Part shown: positions 43,765-57,174 of the stretch, in pieces
Numbering within the stretch: position 1 is the stretch's first letter
How the letters are laid out: each line of letters opens with the position of its first letter
Assembly: GCA_033675265.1 (NCBI GenBank)
Contig: JAUJYZ010000473.1
Location: forward strand, 262,827 to 326,826
Length of the DNA: 64,000 bases
Source of the DNA: Actinostola sp. cb2023
Lineage: Eukaryota > Cnidaria > Anthozoa > Actiniaria > Actinostolidae
Direction of reading: 5' to 3'
Notes under the pieces: model-generated
Told to the model about the DNA's origin: nothing
The model's input: only the letters and a program-made list of their open reading frames with translations
Databases searched by the model: none
Position numbers and translations under genes: made by a program

Positions 43765-44668
43765 TATTTCTCCGAAGCGCTCAGGCAAATAAATCGCCAG
43801 GACTTCTCGCTGGATGTACCAACTAGAGAAATATATTACCACATACATCACTCGACTATTTCTCCGAAGCGCTCAGGCAAATAAATCGCCAGGACTTCTC
43901 GCTGGATGTACCAACTAGAGAAATATATTACCACAGACAACACTCAACTATTTCTCCGAAGCGCTCAGGCAAATAAATCGCCAGGACTTCTCGCTGGATG
44001 TACCAACTAGAGAAATATATTACCACAGACAACACTCAACTATTTCTCCGAAGCGCTCAGGCAAATAAATCGCCAGGACTTCTCGCTGGATGTACCAACT
44101 AGAGAAATATATTACCACAGACAACACTCAACTATTTCTCCGAAGCGCTCAGGCAAAATAAATCGCCAGGACTTCTCGCTGGATGTACCAACTAGAGAAA
44201 TATATTACCACATACATCACTCGACTATTTCTCCGAAGCGCTCAGGCAAATAAATCGCCAGGACTTCTCGCTGGATGTACCAACTAGAGAAATATATTAC
44301 CACAGACAACACACTCAACTATTTCTCCGAAGCGCTCAGGCAAATAAATCGCCAGGACTTCTCGCTGGATGTACCAACTAGAGAAATATATTACCACAGA
44401 CAACACTCGACTATTTCTCCGAAGCGCTCAGGCAAATAAATCGCCAGGACTTCTCGCTGGATGTACCAACTAGAGAAATATATTACCACATACATCACTC
44501 GACTATTTCTCCGAAGCGCTCAGGCAAATAAATCGCCAGGACTTCTCGCTGGATGTACCAACTAGAGAAATATATTACCACATACATCACTCGACTATTT
44601 CTCCGAAGCGCTCAGGCAAATAAAGCGCCAGGACTTCTCGCTGGATGTATACCGCCAACTAGAGAAAT
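43763..44668. repeat. 92-bp tandem satellite, about 10 units
   Basis: Units begin CTATTTCTCCGAAGCGCTCA and end with TAGAGAAATATATTACCACA; each is 92 bp with a few changes (CATACATCACTCG versus CAGACAACACTCA). The inverted words TATTTCTC and GAGAAATA lie in each unit, so each can form a weak stem. The last unit is degenerate. Units adjoin directly with no unique spacers. Confidence 0.95.
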
Positions 44669-45885
44669 TAATTGCAAAAAATGCTTATCTGAGTCACAGT
44701 AGTCTGCTTAGTTGTTTGTCCATAATGTAGAGCCAGTCTACTGCAGTCTTCGTTGACGAAGCGACATCAAAAGAGGCTTGAGGTTTAGATTGAAGGAATC
44801 GTATTTATAATTTCGCGCCAAAATAAATGCTTTGACGTGTGCTCATCCTTGAAATGTCCATATATTAGAAACGCACATACTGACATACAATCGTTAATTT
44901 CCAAGCTACTGTTGACATATCCCCACTTATCGAAATGAGATTATAAGTCAGGCATAGCAACCGGAAACCCTGCTGTTTTGTGAACTTTTCTTGGCTGCGG
45001 CTCGTTGTGTTCCTTTGGGAAAGCAACAGACATGCAGCCAAAGAATACTCTCGTTGAGTATGACTATATTCTAAAACGGTTAGAGAATAAACACTCGTGC
45101 TTTATGGGATTTAGAGCTCCGAGCAGCAGATAGAAGGCCACGTGGCGCGTAGCGTTATTCTCTAACCCTTACAAAGACGATAAGTACTTTTATTAGTAAT
45201 TCGATCTGCATTCGTAATTTTACTTCCGCTCTCGACCAGTGATTATTGTCACATAATCACTGGTCACTTGACCAATCACAGCGTGCGAAACTCTATATTC
45301 AAGTCTAAAATTAAGTGATATTAAAGTTCTCTCTATATTTCAGTACCTGTGTTAGGTGCCTTCAATATCTCCAGCTCAAGCTTCAGTTTTTCAGTTTTTA
45401 GCTTATAATAATAAGTGGCTGTTTCAAAGTACAAAAAAGTATCAAAGAATCAGATTGGTATAATTAAAAGGATTGGAATGTGTTCAATAAATGTTCCAAA
45501 AGATAAGAAAGCGGAATTAAAGAACTTACTTCCATCTGTACATCAGATACTGAGGGTTTTCTTGATCTTCTTTTTAGGTCTGCAGCTTTCCAATGGGGGC
45601 AAAATTCCTAATAAATTGATCAAACAATAAACCCTATGAAAATATGTTAATTAATTTATTATTATCAATTATGGGTTAATTAAAAAGTCATTTCTAAATA
45701 AATAAAATAATGCATCTAACCCAACCATGCAAGAGAGTTAATGGGATGACGGCAGTCTTTATTAATAATATTATAACAATAATATCTTTACAAAACAAGA
45801 CATATATATATACCGGTATGTGATTATGAAATGTACATCTTACAATTCATATATTATGAAATGTACATCTTACATATTCATATAT
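44669..45885. other. intergenic DNA, no gene
   Basis: AT-rich. Contains two small inverted repeats (about 45073-45170, GGTTAGAGAATAA ends; 45234-45266, GACCAGTGATTAT ends) and tandem TGAAATGTACATCTTAC repeats at about 45825-45875. No supported coding region. Confidence 0.45.
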
Positions 45886-45889
45886 TTAA

Positions 45890-47227
45890 GAGTGAATGTC
45901 TGATAGAACCGAGAATCGCCGGTCAGCGACCCCTTGGACAAATGTCTCAAATTTTGCCAGATGATACCTTTGGGTAACCTATTTTCGAAAGGCATATTAA
46001 AAAGTTCCAGTGTCTTTTCATTTTTTTTTTAATTAAGAAAGTTCAAAAGTGTGGTCGAAGTGCTGTTTTTGATTGTCGCGCTGTCCAAATAATGGCGCGA
46101 GTACGAAGCGTCGCTGTAGCCTCAAAACTATTTCAATACCAATCAAACTTTACACAGATAAAGAAGCACTATCGACAATGAATTTGAGTCCAAAAATTGT
46201 TCTGATCTGTAAATCAAATATTTTTGCGAGCCATTTCGAGAATGAGTATAAAGTGCACAGAAAGTTACGGCGAAAAATAGGGTATATTAAATCGCATAAA
46301 AAGGTTCCTGGTATGTCATTGTTCTACATTTAAGAGGCAGTCCCTGTAAGATTCGAGCAAAGTGGGAAATCGGCCCAAAATCGAGATTTTTGAAACTTTG
46401 CCTGAATGAAGTCTACTATCTGCCTGTTTGATTGGTATGGCTTGTTTTCCTTGAAAATATTTATTTCGAATTTTACGAGCAAAAAACGAATTTTCACATT
46501 TTGACGAGGCGAATATGCAAATTTATCGAAATTCAAAATTCTCTCAAACATTCAGCAGTCACTCTTTCAAACTAAAATGCACTACGACGATCAATGTTCT
46601 ATTGGACTATTTACTAAGCGTTATATATCTTAGTTTCAATCGACTTTTGCAAATATATTTGAATGCAAAGAAGACCTAGTTTTGGAGAAACTCAGAGAGC
46701 GTAAAGTATGCTAATTTCAACTACCGAAAACCTTGTGTAATAGAGCGAGTAAAATCAAATAAGTTGTATCCCCGTGAAGGCCAATAGTTGTAATAGTTTT
46801 CTGTGAAGAAATATCCGCGGGCACTCGATTGGTTTATTTGTGAGAGTGCTTTCAAATACATGAATATGCAAATTTCACAATTCAAACGAATTCGCCGGTA
46901 AAGTATCAAACTATCGAAACGATCTGTTCTTAGCTTCACGGGTGCCTGACATTTGCTGAAATGACAAGATAAATACGGTTTAGCTTATATTGATGTTCAT
47001 TTAAAAGCTTGCTTGCGATTTCGAGAGTAGTCATGTTGAATTAGGCAAAAACACGCAATTTAACTTCATCAAAGTTATGGTTGCAAATCCGCAGCTTTGG
47101 GTTTATATAATACCAATTCGTTTAGCGGAAAAGCAAAGTACATCGACATCAAATCGAATGAAAACTGGTATTAGTTAAATTGCGAAATCGAATGATGTAA
47201 ATAAAGTAAAAATATTGTTTTAAATCG
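45890..47227. repeat. element B left TIR
   Basis: Inverted copy of the two right-arm parts. Contains the intact TTAA at 46329-46332, the empty site for element C. Frames such as 46721-46939 are repeated in the other arm at 53038-53256 and are not taken as genes. Confidence 0.88.
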
Positions 47228-47659
47228 GCATGGTCTAGGTCTTATGTTGCTAATTTATTCAGTCCATCGCCAAGGGCGCGCGCGTGTTCAAGACTTCTCT
47301 CGCTTGCTACATTGTTGTCGCATTTAGGACTATGTGACCATTACTTTGACTATATTATTGTATTTCTTATTAACGCATGTACAAATACATTACATTGTTA
47401 TTTACTACAAACGGCTATTTGAGTTTGTCCCAAATACTTACAGTTTCGCTCAGTAAGTAGTATAATGTCAAAAACGATCAACAGAGGCATTAGCGAGTAT
47501 TAATCCCCTTCGTCCAGCCAAAGAACTATCGATCGGTAGAAGAACATGGTTAAAACTAAGTCATATAGTGATCATATTCGCGAACCTATAACCGATAATG
47601 TTATTTAGCTGTGACTGCAAGGTATACAACTGCATTGCTTAAAGACAAAACAATTTACA

Positions 47660-50600
47660 TTAGTATTTACACGAGCACTTGCTCAAAAACGAAGTAATTG
47701 CTTCTACAAACGCAATTTTTGTCCTTCCATCAGCTTTCACGCCAAAGTGATTGACAATGGAGCGTAGCTGAGTCATCTTGAATGCAGCTATTTGCTTCTC
47801 TTCGAGGCTGCACAGGTTCGTCCTGGAGTACAGGATGGGGTGCCTGGACTCAATTTCCTGAAGTGCGTGGATCACATTATCACGTGCGGCTGTCTGGTGG
47901 CGCCTGTATTCCTCAGCCTCGTCGTCTGATGCCGTTACAGGTACTTTTCTCTTAGCTGCCATTCGTGAAAAGTATGACGTAATCTGTGCCGGACGTAAAA
48001 ACTCCTCTACTCTAAAAAACGCGCTGGTCAGTGTCATCCCTTACGCATCTCATCTCCTTTGCCACGTCCTCTGGATTCGCCTTTACACCAGTCCTCTCTC
48101 CTACTTGGAACTTATTTTCTAAGTAGGCTTTCTGTTTTGCGCTGAAACGGGTGTGACGTTTGGATGTCTCGCGATGTGCCCATCCCTGTGTGAGAGTGCA
48201 GGGCGTGCCGGTCCCTTGTTTCCGCCCTGAAATGTTACTGATACTGATACACCCCAGTGCTCCAGCCTCCAGCCGCTCAGCATAACGGACCTTGGCCTTG
48301 TCCATCAGTCTTGTTCTTTCTAGCCTGAACTCGTGTTTGCCAAACATGAGGTGTTGCTCTAGCCTGCCGTGTGATATGTATGATTTTACACAGCCATCTT
48401 CTGGGCAAACAAACAGATGGGAGTCGCTGGTCAGGACTGGATCAGAAGAGTCGTCGTCGAGTTCTGTGTTGGAACAAATAACTGGTTGCCGTGTCTCTTT
48501 CACCTGTCTGTGTTTGACTGGTATAAAGCCGCCTTCTCCAACATCGTCTGTTATCCAGTCAAATGAATCGCCTTTCGGGATGCCTGAAATAAGTATAATT
48601 ACAATTATTGGAATAATAACTTACCAAGTTGTAGTTTTCATTATACTTACCATCAAATCCTGTCCAGGACCAAAAATGCCCTTCACCGATGTTGTACGCC
48701 TTAAAGGCCCGTATCCCTTGTGTTGTCAGCACAAAGTTGGAAAAGCTGCTGACTCCATCCCACTTGATTTTTGTTTCTTTGGCTGCTTTTCCTACCCTAG
48801 GCGCCACCACACGTACTACACGAACACCTGGTATTCCATCGTTCGATTCGATTGCAGTTTTCATTTCAGATGCAGTTGTAACTGAGTGGCCTTGGTTGAT
48901 GTATGCCTTTATGTGCGTTTTTATCTGCGCCGACTTCCTGTCACACGGTCCCTTCCCACCCTGTGGATCACAGAAATCAAACTGGCGGAGGTCCAGTCCA
49001 GTCCGGTCACGAAGAACTTTGCATGCGAGAATCGTTGATGCTGAATGGTAACATCCCGCGTTGTCTTGTCGATAATAAACATTGCTTAACTCGGGATGTT
49101 CACGTTTGAGTGTCTGTAGAACATGCTCCATTACAGTTACCACTGTTTTGCTGTCCTGGATTCCAGACTCAATGATATGAACAAACGTTTCAGCTACAAG
49201 CACATTATTAACTCTTGATTGACATACTGTGATGTGCCAGGAAATTCCCCTTTTTCCGAAGAATTCAGCCTGTGTCTCTCTATACTGTGCCGGTAAAAAC
49301 TTCATGGCAAAGTCTTGTATTATCAAGACAGTATCTGCTTCAAGGGTTTCGAGTACATCAGTCCTTGCTTTATCTTGATGGACCATTCTGAGCTGATGCG
49401 ATTTCCAGGCGAGGATGGCATCACATGCAGTGTGCGTTGTAAAAAGCGCGTCGTCTTGAATGTCTTGTGGAAGCTTGGTTGACATCACTTCTGATTTCAC
49501 TTGTACAAGCGTCTGAAAAAGTCAGTAAAAGGAACCAAATTGTATTACCATGCACCGTTTAACTTGTAATACTGACAAGGATCTGTTTACCACATATATT
49601 GAAAACGTCGCGCGGCAAAGCATTTTGTATGCAAAACATTATATTACAAGTTATGAGCAGTGGCGTAGCCAAGAAAGGGTCCTAGGGATGCCTAATGGAT
49701 TCAGATGAGTGTAGTCCAGACATAAACAACTGTGAAAAATACTTACTTCTTTTAAGCTCTCACATCGGTCACATAACTGGTTGTGTTCATGCTCGCATTG
49801 ACCTTGGTAGGACTGTACACTGGGGTCACTGAGGGAAAATACTCTGCAATGGTCGGCAACTGGACTATTCAGCAAGCAGTGAACCTGAAGTCCGGAAACA
49901 ATTTTTTAGAGATAAAGCAACATTAGCCAGTCAGATATATCGTTTATTAATTTGGATTGAACGCCGGCTGATAGCTCTGACAGTATTTTTGGGTGAATAA
50001 TAATAATCGAATATTAGAAAAATGAAACAGTTGCCTTTCTAACTAAACAATACGTACCTTGTAATCGCCTTTTATGTATTGTTTGAGTTGCCTGAGCTGG
50101 TCCTTCAGGTGGCGTATCATAGCATCACCAGCAGCACCATACTGTAAGAGCGTGTCGAGGATGGAGATGAGGTCATCGAATCCACGTCCACCCTCAGCTG
50201 CATAGTTGTCAAGCCCTTGAAGACTCTTTCTTACTGACGCAACGCAAGACTCGGAGAGTATACGGAAGAGTGTGGTTCTGGAGAGGGGCTGGTAAGAGCT
50301 CTCTTCACAGTACTGGTTATACTGAACTATAAGACGAGATGGCAGCACTGTTCTGATCACATTCGGGATGTCTATTACCGCCCCGCTGGTAAGCTTTAGG
50401 GTTCTTCTCCCAAACGGCAGGTCCTGCACGATGTTTGAAGATGTCACAAAATCGAGAAAGTGTTCAAGTTTTCCAGGATCTACTTTTTCTCTGATCTGTT
50501 TCGGAGGTGCGTCCAAGCGAAGACCAGCACCGGTTTCTATGCTGTATCGCCTCGCTGCTGTGAATTGGTATCGGGTCAGTTCTGGTATGTGTTTTGTAAG

Positions 50601-52438
50601 CTCTGCATAGCTAACTTTACTGGCAACAAGACTCAGCAACTGACGTTTGGTTTCTGACTTTGATGCCTGTTTGTAAGACTCAGCAACTGCTATCAACAGT
50701 TCACTACCCAGCTTATCGCTCGCAAGTAATTTACTGACCTCGTCAGTATTTCTGACTGCAGTCCACAATGCTGCAGCAGATTGCGGTGCAACAGTTCTTA
50801 CCACTTCAGCGATAATCGCGCTTGCTTTCGTGGTGTAATGCAAGCGCGTTTTAGTTGACGTGTCACCCCAAGGGTGTCTCAATATAGATCCAAGAGGTCC
50901 AATACTAGACTCATCTAGAAATATATCCAGTGCATCTGTCTTCCTATTTTCATTGCTCTCTTGAGCTTTGGAATCCTCGCGTGGAACTTGGCTTTCACTC
51001 TCTTCTGTGTTGTACTGGGTATCTTGAGATGAGGATGGCGAGAAGTCACTTGCGATGTCGAGACGGCTCAATTCTTCAGTGAGGTTGTCAATGGCAGAAA
51101 GGCTATCTTTTACTTGGATAGATGGCTACAAATATATGATTTTATGATGCTAAGTGGTTGTCATAATGGTTGCTTGATAAAATATATATGTAAAAGGCGA
51201 AGATTTTGAAAACATGAATAAATTGTATAAAAACATTTTCGATATAAAGGTCATCATCAGTTTATATGCTAAGTGATTGTACTATTGTGTCATGCAGTCC
51301 CACTATCAGGGCCGTACACAGCACAGGGGCAGGGGGGCAGTTACCCCCGCTAGTAAGGCGAAAAAGATACCAAAAAGTACTAAGAACTGTAATATTTTTA
51401 TTAATTTTTTCCTTTTAAAAACGTACTGTCCCCCCCTTGAATTTTGGGTTATGTACGGCCCTATTGTTCCTAAATGTTATTATGGTTTACCGGTTAAAGT
51501 AGATCAATATTTCAATTCCAACGACTACGTTTATACACGAAAAGGGATTGTTGGAATGTGGGCTACCTGTGGATTCGGTTTTCGCGCCATTTACATGAAC
51601 ACGCCCGTCATGCTACACTGAACATAGTAGTTATAAAACAATTCTCAATCAAACTGCGCGATGCAAACAAGATGAGCGAGTTGCAAATAATAATAATAAT
51701 AATAATAGCTTGTCGCAGCTTTAATGTCAAAGTAAATAGAGCAACACGCGGCAACAATGCTGTCATTGAGTGCGCGCTTCGCGGCTGTCATTTCCATTCA
51801 CATGCATGTACATTGTACCTGTTTTGGATTTTCAGACGGAATCAGCATCTCCTTCGCCATTGGCATTTTCAATGTTTCTCGGCATCTTCTGCATATCGCT
51901 AGACATTAACATATAATTTAATATATTTGTTATATAGAAATGCTATGACGGTTACTACGTCATTACCTGATCCAATTGGAACGAGCACACCAATTTGCTT
52001 GAATACGGCTTGTGAAAGAGATTTGCTGACTGTCCGGTCACCCTTAGGTACGTTTGAGGGATGGTTAGCTAATGACTGCGGAATCTGGCAGCGGCGCTGG
52101 CGACCCCTCCAATATATACCCAAATTATCACGGTGCTTTGGGCACACAACTAGGTCTGTATCACCAAAAATACCTAAAGAATCACAAGATTGCAACGTTT
52201 CTGCATGTGTGCATGTTAAGTAATAACACAGCAAACGGTTTACACGTACGTACGTACCTGCTCTACACATTATGAGTTCCCCTTCATTGGCGAGTCCCCT
52301 CAGATTGAACATCTTCAAATGCCCAGTTATATCGCGACGACATTCATTGATCGACAGCATTACCTCAGCATTCTTATCTCTATATACTGCGAAGCCGCAT
52401 TCTGTGCCTAGAACAGCACCAATACCACACTTCGTCAT
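47660..52438 (-). CDS. six-exon C2H2/DDE transposase-like gene
   Basis: Exons (minus): 51967-52438, 51819-51898, 50058-51125, 49747-49884, 48651-49512, 47660-48583. All introns are GT-AG and every junction keeps phase, about 1180 codons. In order: a Cys/His segment VVCPKHRDNLG (exon 1); CRRCRETLK (exon 2); a long exon 3; CEHEHNQLCDRC, a Zn-binding cluster (exon 4); a DDE-like core with D in IIQDFAMKFLP (49312-49314), D in YYRQDNAGCYH (about 49065) and CDPQGGKGPCDRK (exon 5); a C2H2 finger FVCPEDGCVKSY with HLMFGKH, then RFSAKQKAYLENKFQVGE and ITSYFSRMAAKRK, homeodomain-like (exon 6). One frameshift in an A6 run (48014-48019). Probably the transposase of element B. Third catalytic residue unassigned. 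Confidence 0.75.
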
Positions 52439-52757
52439 TTTCTACAGGACTTTAATACTGACAATCATTCCATTCCTTGAAATGTCAAGACTTTGCTTGT
52501 ATTGCACAACGTACCGGTCCCTTGGTAACTGCATCACGTGCAATCAACAAATGCAATAAATGTACTACGTACACGTTGTTTGGATATTTAGTTTATGTAA
52601 AAGATTACATAGAGTAAAAGTTGGCATTTATTAAATGCAATTCAGAGGAAATAAGGTTCTAAAGTTCTATTCTTGATTAACGAAACACACCTGACCAAAG
52701 CACTGGTGAATTAATTAGCAACAGGTTGTCGATTTCAGGACACCTCGACTATATGAT

Positions 52758-53642
52758 TTAAAATGATATTTTTACTTTCTAAATCATTCGATTTCGCAAT
52801 TTAACTAATACCAGTTTTCATTCGATTTGATGTCGATGTACTTTGCTTTTCCGCTAACCGAATTGGTATTATATAAACCCAAAGCTGCGGATTTGCAACC
52901 ATAACTTTGATGATTCAGAAGTTACATTGCGCCTAATTTAACATGACTACTCTCGAAATCGTAAGCAAGCTTTTAAATGAACATAATTATAAGCTAAACC
53001 GTATTTATCTTGTCATTTCAGCAAATGTCAGGCACCCATGAAGCTAAGAACAGATCGTTTCGATAGTTTGATACTTTACCGGCGAATTCGTTTGAATTGT
53101 GAAATTTGCATATTCATGTATTTGAAAGCACTCTCACAAATAAACCAATCGAGTGCCCGCGGATATTTCTTCACAGAAAACTATTACAACTATTGGCCTT
53201 CACGGGGATACAACTTATTTGATTTTACTCGCTCTACTACACAAGGTTTTCGGTAGTTGAAATTAGCATACTTTACGCTCTCTGAGTTTCTCCAAAACTA
53301 GGTCTTCTTTGCATTCAAATATCTTTGCGAAAGTCGATTGAAACTAAGATATATAACGCTTAGTAAATAGTCCAATAGAACATTGATCGTCGTAGTGCAT
53401 TTTAGTTTGAAAGAGTGACTGCTGAATTTTTGAGAGAATTTTGAATTTCGATATATTTGCATATTCGCCTCGTCAAAATGTGAAAATTCGTTTTTTGCTC
53501 GTAAAATTCGAAATAAATATTTTCAAGGAAAACAACCCATACCAATCAAACAGGCAGATAGTAGACTTCATTCAGGCAAAGTTTCAAAATCTTGATTTTG
53601 GGCCGATTTCCCACTTTGCTCGAATCTTACAGGGACTGCCTC
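52758..53642. repeat. element B right TIR, inner part
   Basis: Inverted copy of the inner part of the left TIR (46333-47227). The outer remainder of the right TIR is at 56563-57169. Confidence 0.88.
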
Positions 53643-53646
53643 TTAA

Positions 53647-56558
53647 ACTTTATAGCCTTAAAGTTATGTTATTGAAGTTTGTCTCTACCAAATTTCACGG
53701 TCAAAATCGCATTCTTTCCCAATCAGAAAATCGATCGTCCGAGTACTACTTTTGGCCGGAGCGTCATACTTTGACTCTTGAAAAGACATCAAAGTGGACC
53801 GATAAAATTCGAAACTACTTCTAAAGAAGTCTCAATGCACAGCTATTGAAGTTAAAAGACAGCGAAATTATTATTATTATTATTATCATTTACATTATTT
53901 ACTCTTGCTCGTTCGCTCTCATAAACAACCGCATTATATTCCAATAAAACAAGACTAGAAGATCATAACAGATCAAAACATTGAATATTCTGTTATTGGC
54001 ATTAAAATATTATTACTACTATTATTAAATTTGCTACTCTTCTGGCTACAGTCCCTACAATATTTTCGATATGTAAATTAGGTTGTTCGTTTCCTTGTCA
54101 ATCCATCCTCGGAAACCCAGGGGCTGTAGGGGAGGGTGAGGGGAGGGGAAACGCAAGGGGAGGGGGGAGGCCATTGGTTTTCGAGGATGTTGTCAATCTA
54201 GTAATTGTACCTTCATCGCCGAGAAAAACTTGTCGAAAAAGTACATTACGTTACCGTAGAGTAAAGGTCTATGTTTGACGTTATCAATGTAAATAGACGC
54301 ATTTAGTTTTCTAGCAAAAATATCAAATGTCTGCTTAATCGGGAAAGAAACTGGGCGACCATGAGCCACGCGCGTAAGGTTGAGCAAACGTTGTTGTTTA
54401 TATCCCCATAGTCAAACTCGTTTTCTCATTGGTAGCCCAACCATTGCTTCCGTTGCCTCCTTTGCAGACGTTTTTAATGTCGACATTAAAAGCGTCTGTA
54501 AAGGAGGCTATTGCTTCCGAGGCTACTAAATAAAAAGAAGTCAGAGACAAACACTAATAATCAATAATGTATCGTAAACCTGACTGCAACTTCAAGATAT
54601 ATAAATAAAAAGATATTTGCACCTTTCTTTGATGGGTTTCCTGTGTTAGAGCGCGCGCGCGCGAAATACGTAAGGTTGGGGTTCGCTGTGCATAAAAATT
54701 GCGCGCGTTCTTTACCTCTGGAAACCCATCGATAAATTAAATAAATTAATTAAATGCAAGAAGTAGTTCCATTTCTGTCTTTACTCCCTCATCTGATTGG
54801 AGTTTCAATGTTCCACCATAACATCTCTGTTGCATTCCGGGGGGGTTACTACTTGACCCATGTTTGGGTATAGGGATGCCGCTGACGGTTTGAAACATTG
54901 ACCCTGTTTAGGACCAAAAAATATAAAATACCTACCCTGTCTAGGACAACACCCTCTATTTTAGGACCCTGTTTAGGGCCAAGGACAAAATAAACACTGT
55001 CTTCTTTTACACAATTTTAACGTGTTTTATGTTGACTGATCACCTGCTAAAGATCGGCAAACTTCTCTCTCGGATGGCTAAATACCGGATAAAACCATAT
55101 TTAACGACGACAATCGTGCATTACCATACCCTGTTTAGGACAGACTCACATAAAATTATATACCCTGTTCAGGACAGAGAGGCCAAAAACCATACCCTGT
55201 CCAGCGGCACGTCCCCGTATAGCCCATATATGGGAGTACCCATGGGCGAATCTTGAAAATAAATAAAATATGAGAGAATCGCCGCAATCCGTAATACGGT
55301 CAAGAAGCGCTATATAACTACAAAAAGTCATTCACCACACTGAAAAATTATTAAAGAGCACTCGCGATCCTGACAACAGGATTCTATAATTTTATATATA
55401 TTGAGCAATAGGAAAAATGTGTAGTACAGTACACAGGACACGTGACCCAAGCGTGATTATGCCTTTTAAAAGTGGATGATTTGGAGAGCTAACAGTAGAG
55501 TAGACTCCTATGCACCCGTTCTTACTTTCGGGATCGCAGGGATCCTGAAAATAAGAACGGGTGCATAGGAGACTAACAGTAGAGGAAACACGAGAAGGAT
55601 TTGCGGCAGTTGCTACGTACGCTTAGTGAAGACGAATATCAACGTTTATTAAAGGGCCGGACACACGGTGCAACTGCGTGTGTCCACCTCTGCAACATCT
55701 TGCGAGCAACAAATTACGTCGTATTAGCGCGCCGAGTCAATTGTGAGCAATCAGTTTCATGGGTGGACACACGCTGCAACAAAATTGCCAGCAATATTGC
55801 GCGCAATGTTGCACCGCACTCGCGTGGCTCTCTTGCGTGGCTCCTGGCCGTCCAGTTTTCAAATTATTATTTTTGGCTAGAAAACTAAATCCGCAACGCG
55901 TCTATTTACATTGATAACGTCAAACATAGACCTTTACTCTACGGTAACGTAATGTACTTTTTCGACAAGTTTTTCTCGGCGATGAGGGTACAATTACTAG
56001 ATTGACAAGGAAACAAACAACCTAATTTACATATCGAAAATATTGTAGGGACTGTAGGAGAAGGGTAGCAAATTTAATAATAGTAATAATATTTTTAATG
56101 CCAATAACAGAATATTAAATGTTTTGATCAGTTATGATCTTCTAGTCGTGTTTTATTGGAATAGAATGCGATTGTTTATGAGAGCGAACGAGCAAGAGTA
56201 AATAATGTAAATGAGACATACCATCATGTACATAATTAAATTATGTTGTTGACAAGTTATGGGATTGTAAATGTTGAAAGATCGATGAAAGACTAGTGAG
56301 GTCTAGCAGAAATTGAATTGAATTGATTTGCAAAGCATTTCGCTGTCTTTTAACTTCAATAGCTGTGCATTGAGACTTCTTTAGAAGTAGTTTCGAATTT
56401 TATCGGTCGACTTTGATGTCTTTTCAAGAGTCAAAGTATGACGCTCCGGCCAACGGTAGTACTCGGACGATCGATTTTCTGATTGGGAAAGAATGCGATT
56501 TTGACCGTGAAATTTGGTAGAGACAAACTTCAATAACATAACTTTAAGGCTATAAAGT
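53647..56558. mobile_element. nested foldback TTAA element C
   Basis: 2912 bp between TTAA at 53643-53646 and 56559-56562, inside the right TIR of B. The left arm of B has a single TTAA at 46329-46332 and continues unbroken. Arms of about 660 bp (53647-54310 and 55885-56558), ends ACTTTATAGCCTTAAAG inverted. The middle has small hairpins (54456-54512; 55506-55573) and no gene I recognise. Confidence 0.88.
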
Positions 56559-56562
56559 TTAA

Positions 56563-57169
56563 ATGTAGAACAATGACATACCAGGAACCTTTTTATGCGA
56601 TTTAATATACCCTATTTTTCGCCGTAACTTTCTGTGCACTTTATACTCATTCTCGAAATGGCTCGCAAAAATATTTGATTTACAGATCAGAACAATTTTT
56701 GGACTCAAATTCATTGTCGATAGAGTTTCTTTGTCTGTGTAAAGTTTGATTGATATTAGAGAGATTTAGCAAACACGACGTGACGTGAAAGAGGACGGCG
56801 CGCGCGCTGACGAATAACTGTGAAACGACCGTTGGGCGTCCTCAACGTCATGAAGAGGACGTGAAAACAAGTGAAATGGCGTCGTGAACTTGACGTCGCG
56901 TCGTGTTTGCTAAAACTCTCTATTGAAATAGTTTTGAGGCTACAGCGACGCTTCGTACTCGCGCCATTATTTGGACAGCGCGACAATCAAAAACAGCACT
57001 TCGACCACACTTTTGAACTTTCTCAATTTTAAAAAAAATGAAAAGGCGCTGGAACTTTTTAATATGCTTTTCGAAAATAGGTTACCCAAAGGTATCATCT
57101 GGCAAAATTTGAGACATTTGTCCAAGGGGTCGCTGACCGGCGATTCTCGGTTCTATCAGGCATTCACTC
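56563..57169. repeat. element B right TIR, outer part
   Basis: Continuation of 52758-53642 after the insertion of C; ends CATTCACTC before the TTAA. A 150-bp stretch near 56760-56930 is not in the left arm and is palindromic, probably another small MITE. Confidence 0.8.
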
Positions 57170-57174
57170 TTAAG

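Larger units (their letters stand above)
45890..57169. mobile_element. long-TIR TTAA element B with near-intact gene
   Basis: 11.3 kb flanked by TTAA (45886-45889 and 57170-57173). The ends begin GAGTGAATG inverted. TIRs are about 1.34 kb: left 45890-47227, right 52758-53642 plus 56563-57169, split by nested element C. The core carries a six-exon minus-strand gene (47660-52438) with a DDE/RNase-H-like region. Without C it is about 8.36 kb. It seems the autonomous relative of element A. Nearest known group I can suggest is Sola (4-bp TTAA target, long ends); not confirmed. Confidence 0.83.

Noticed and set aside
43763..44668. Regular repeats resembling a CRISPR array
   Set aside because: Units are 92 bp, directly adjacent and nearly identical with no unique spacers, in animal DNA; this is a satellite.
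46721..53256. Matching 72-codon frames at 46721-46939 and 53038-53256
   Set aside because: They lie in the two TIR arms of element B and are the same because of the inverted duplication; no domain or start context.
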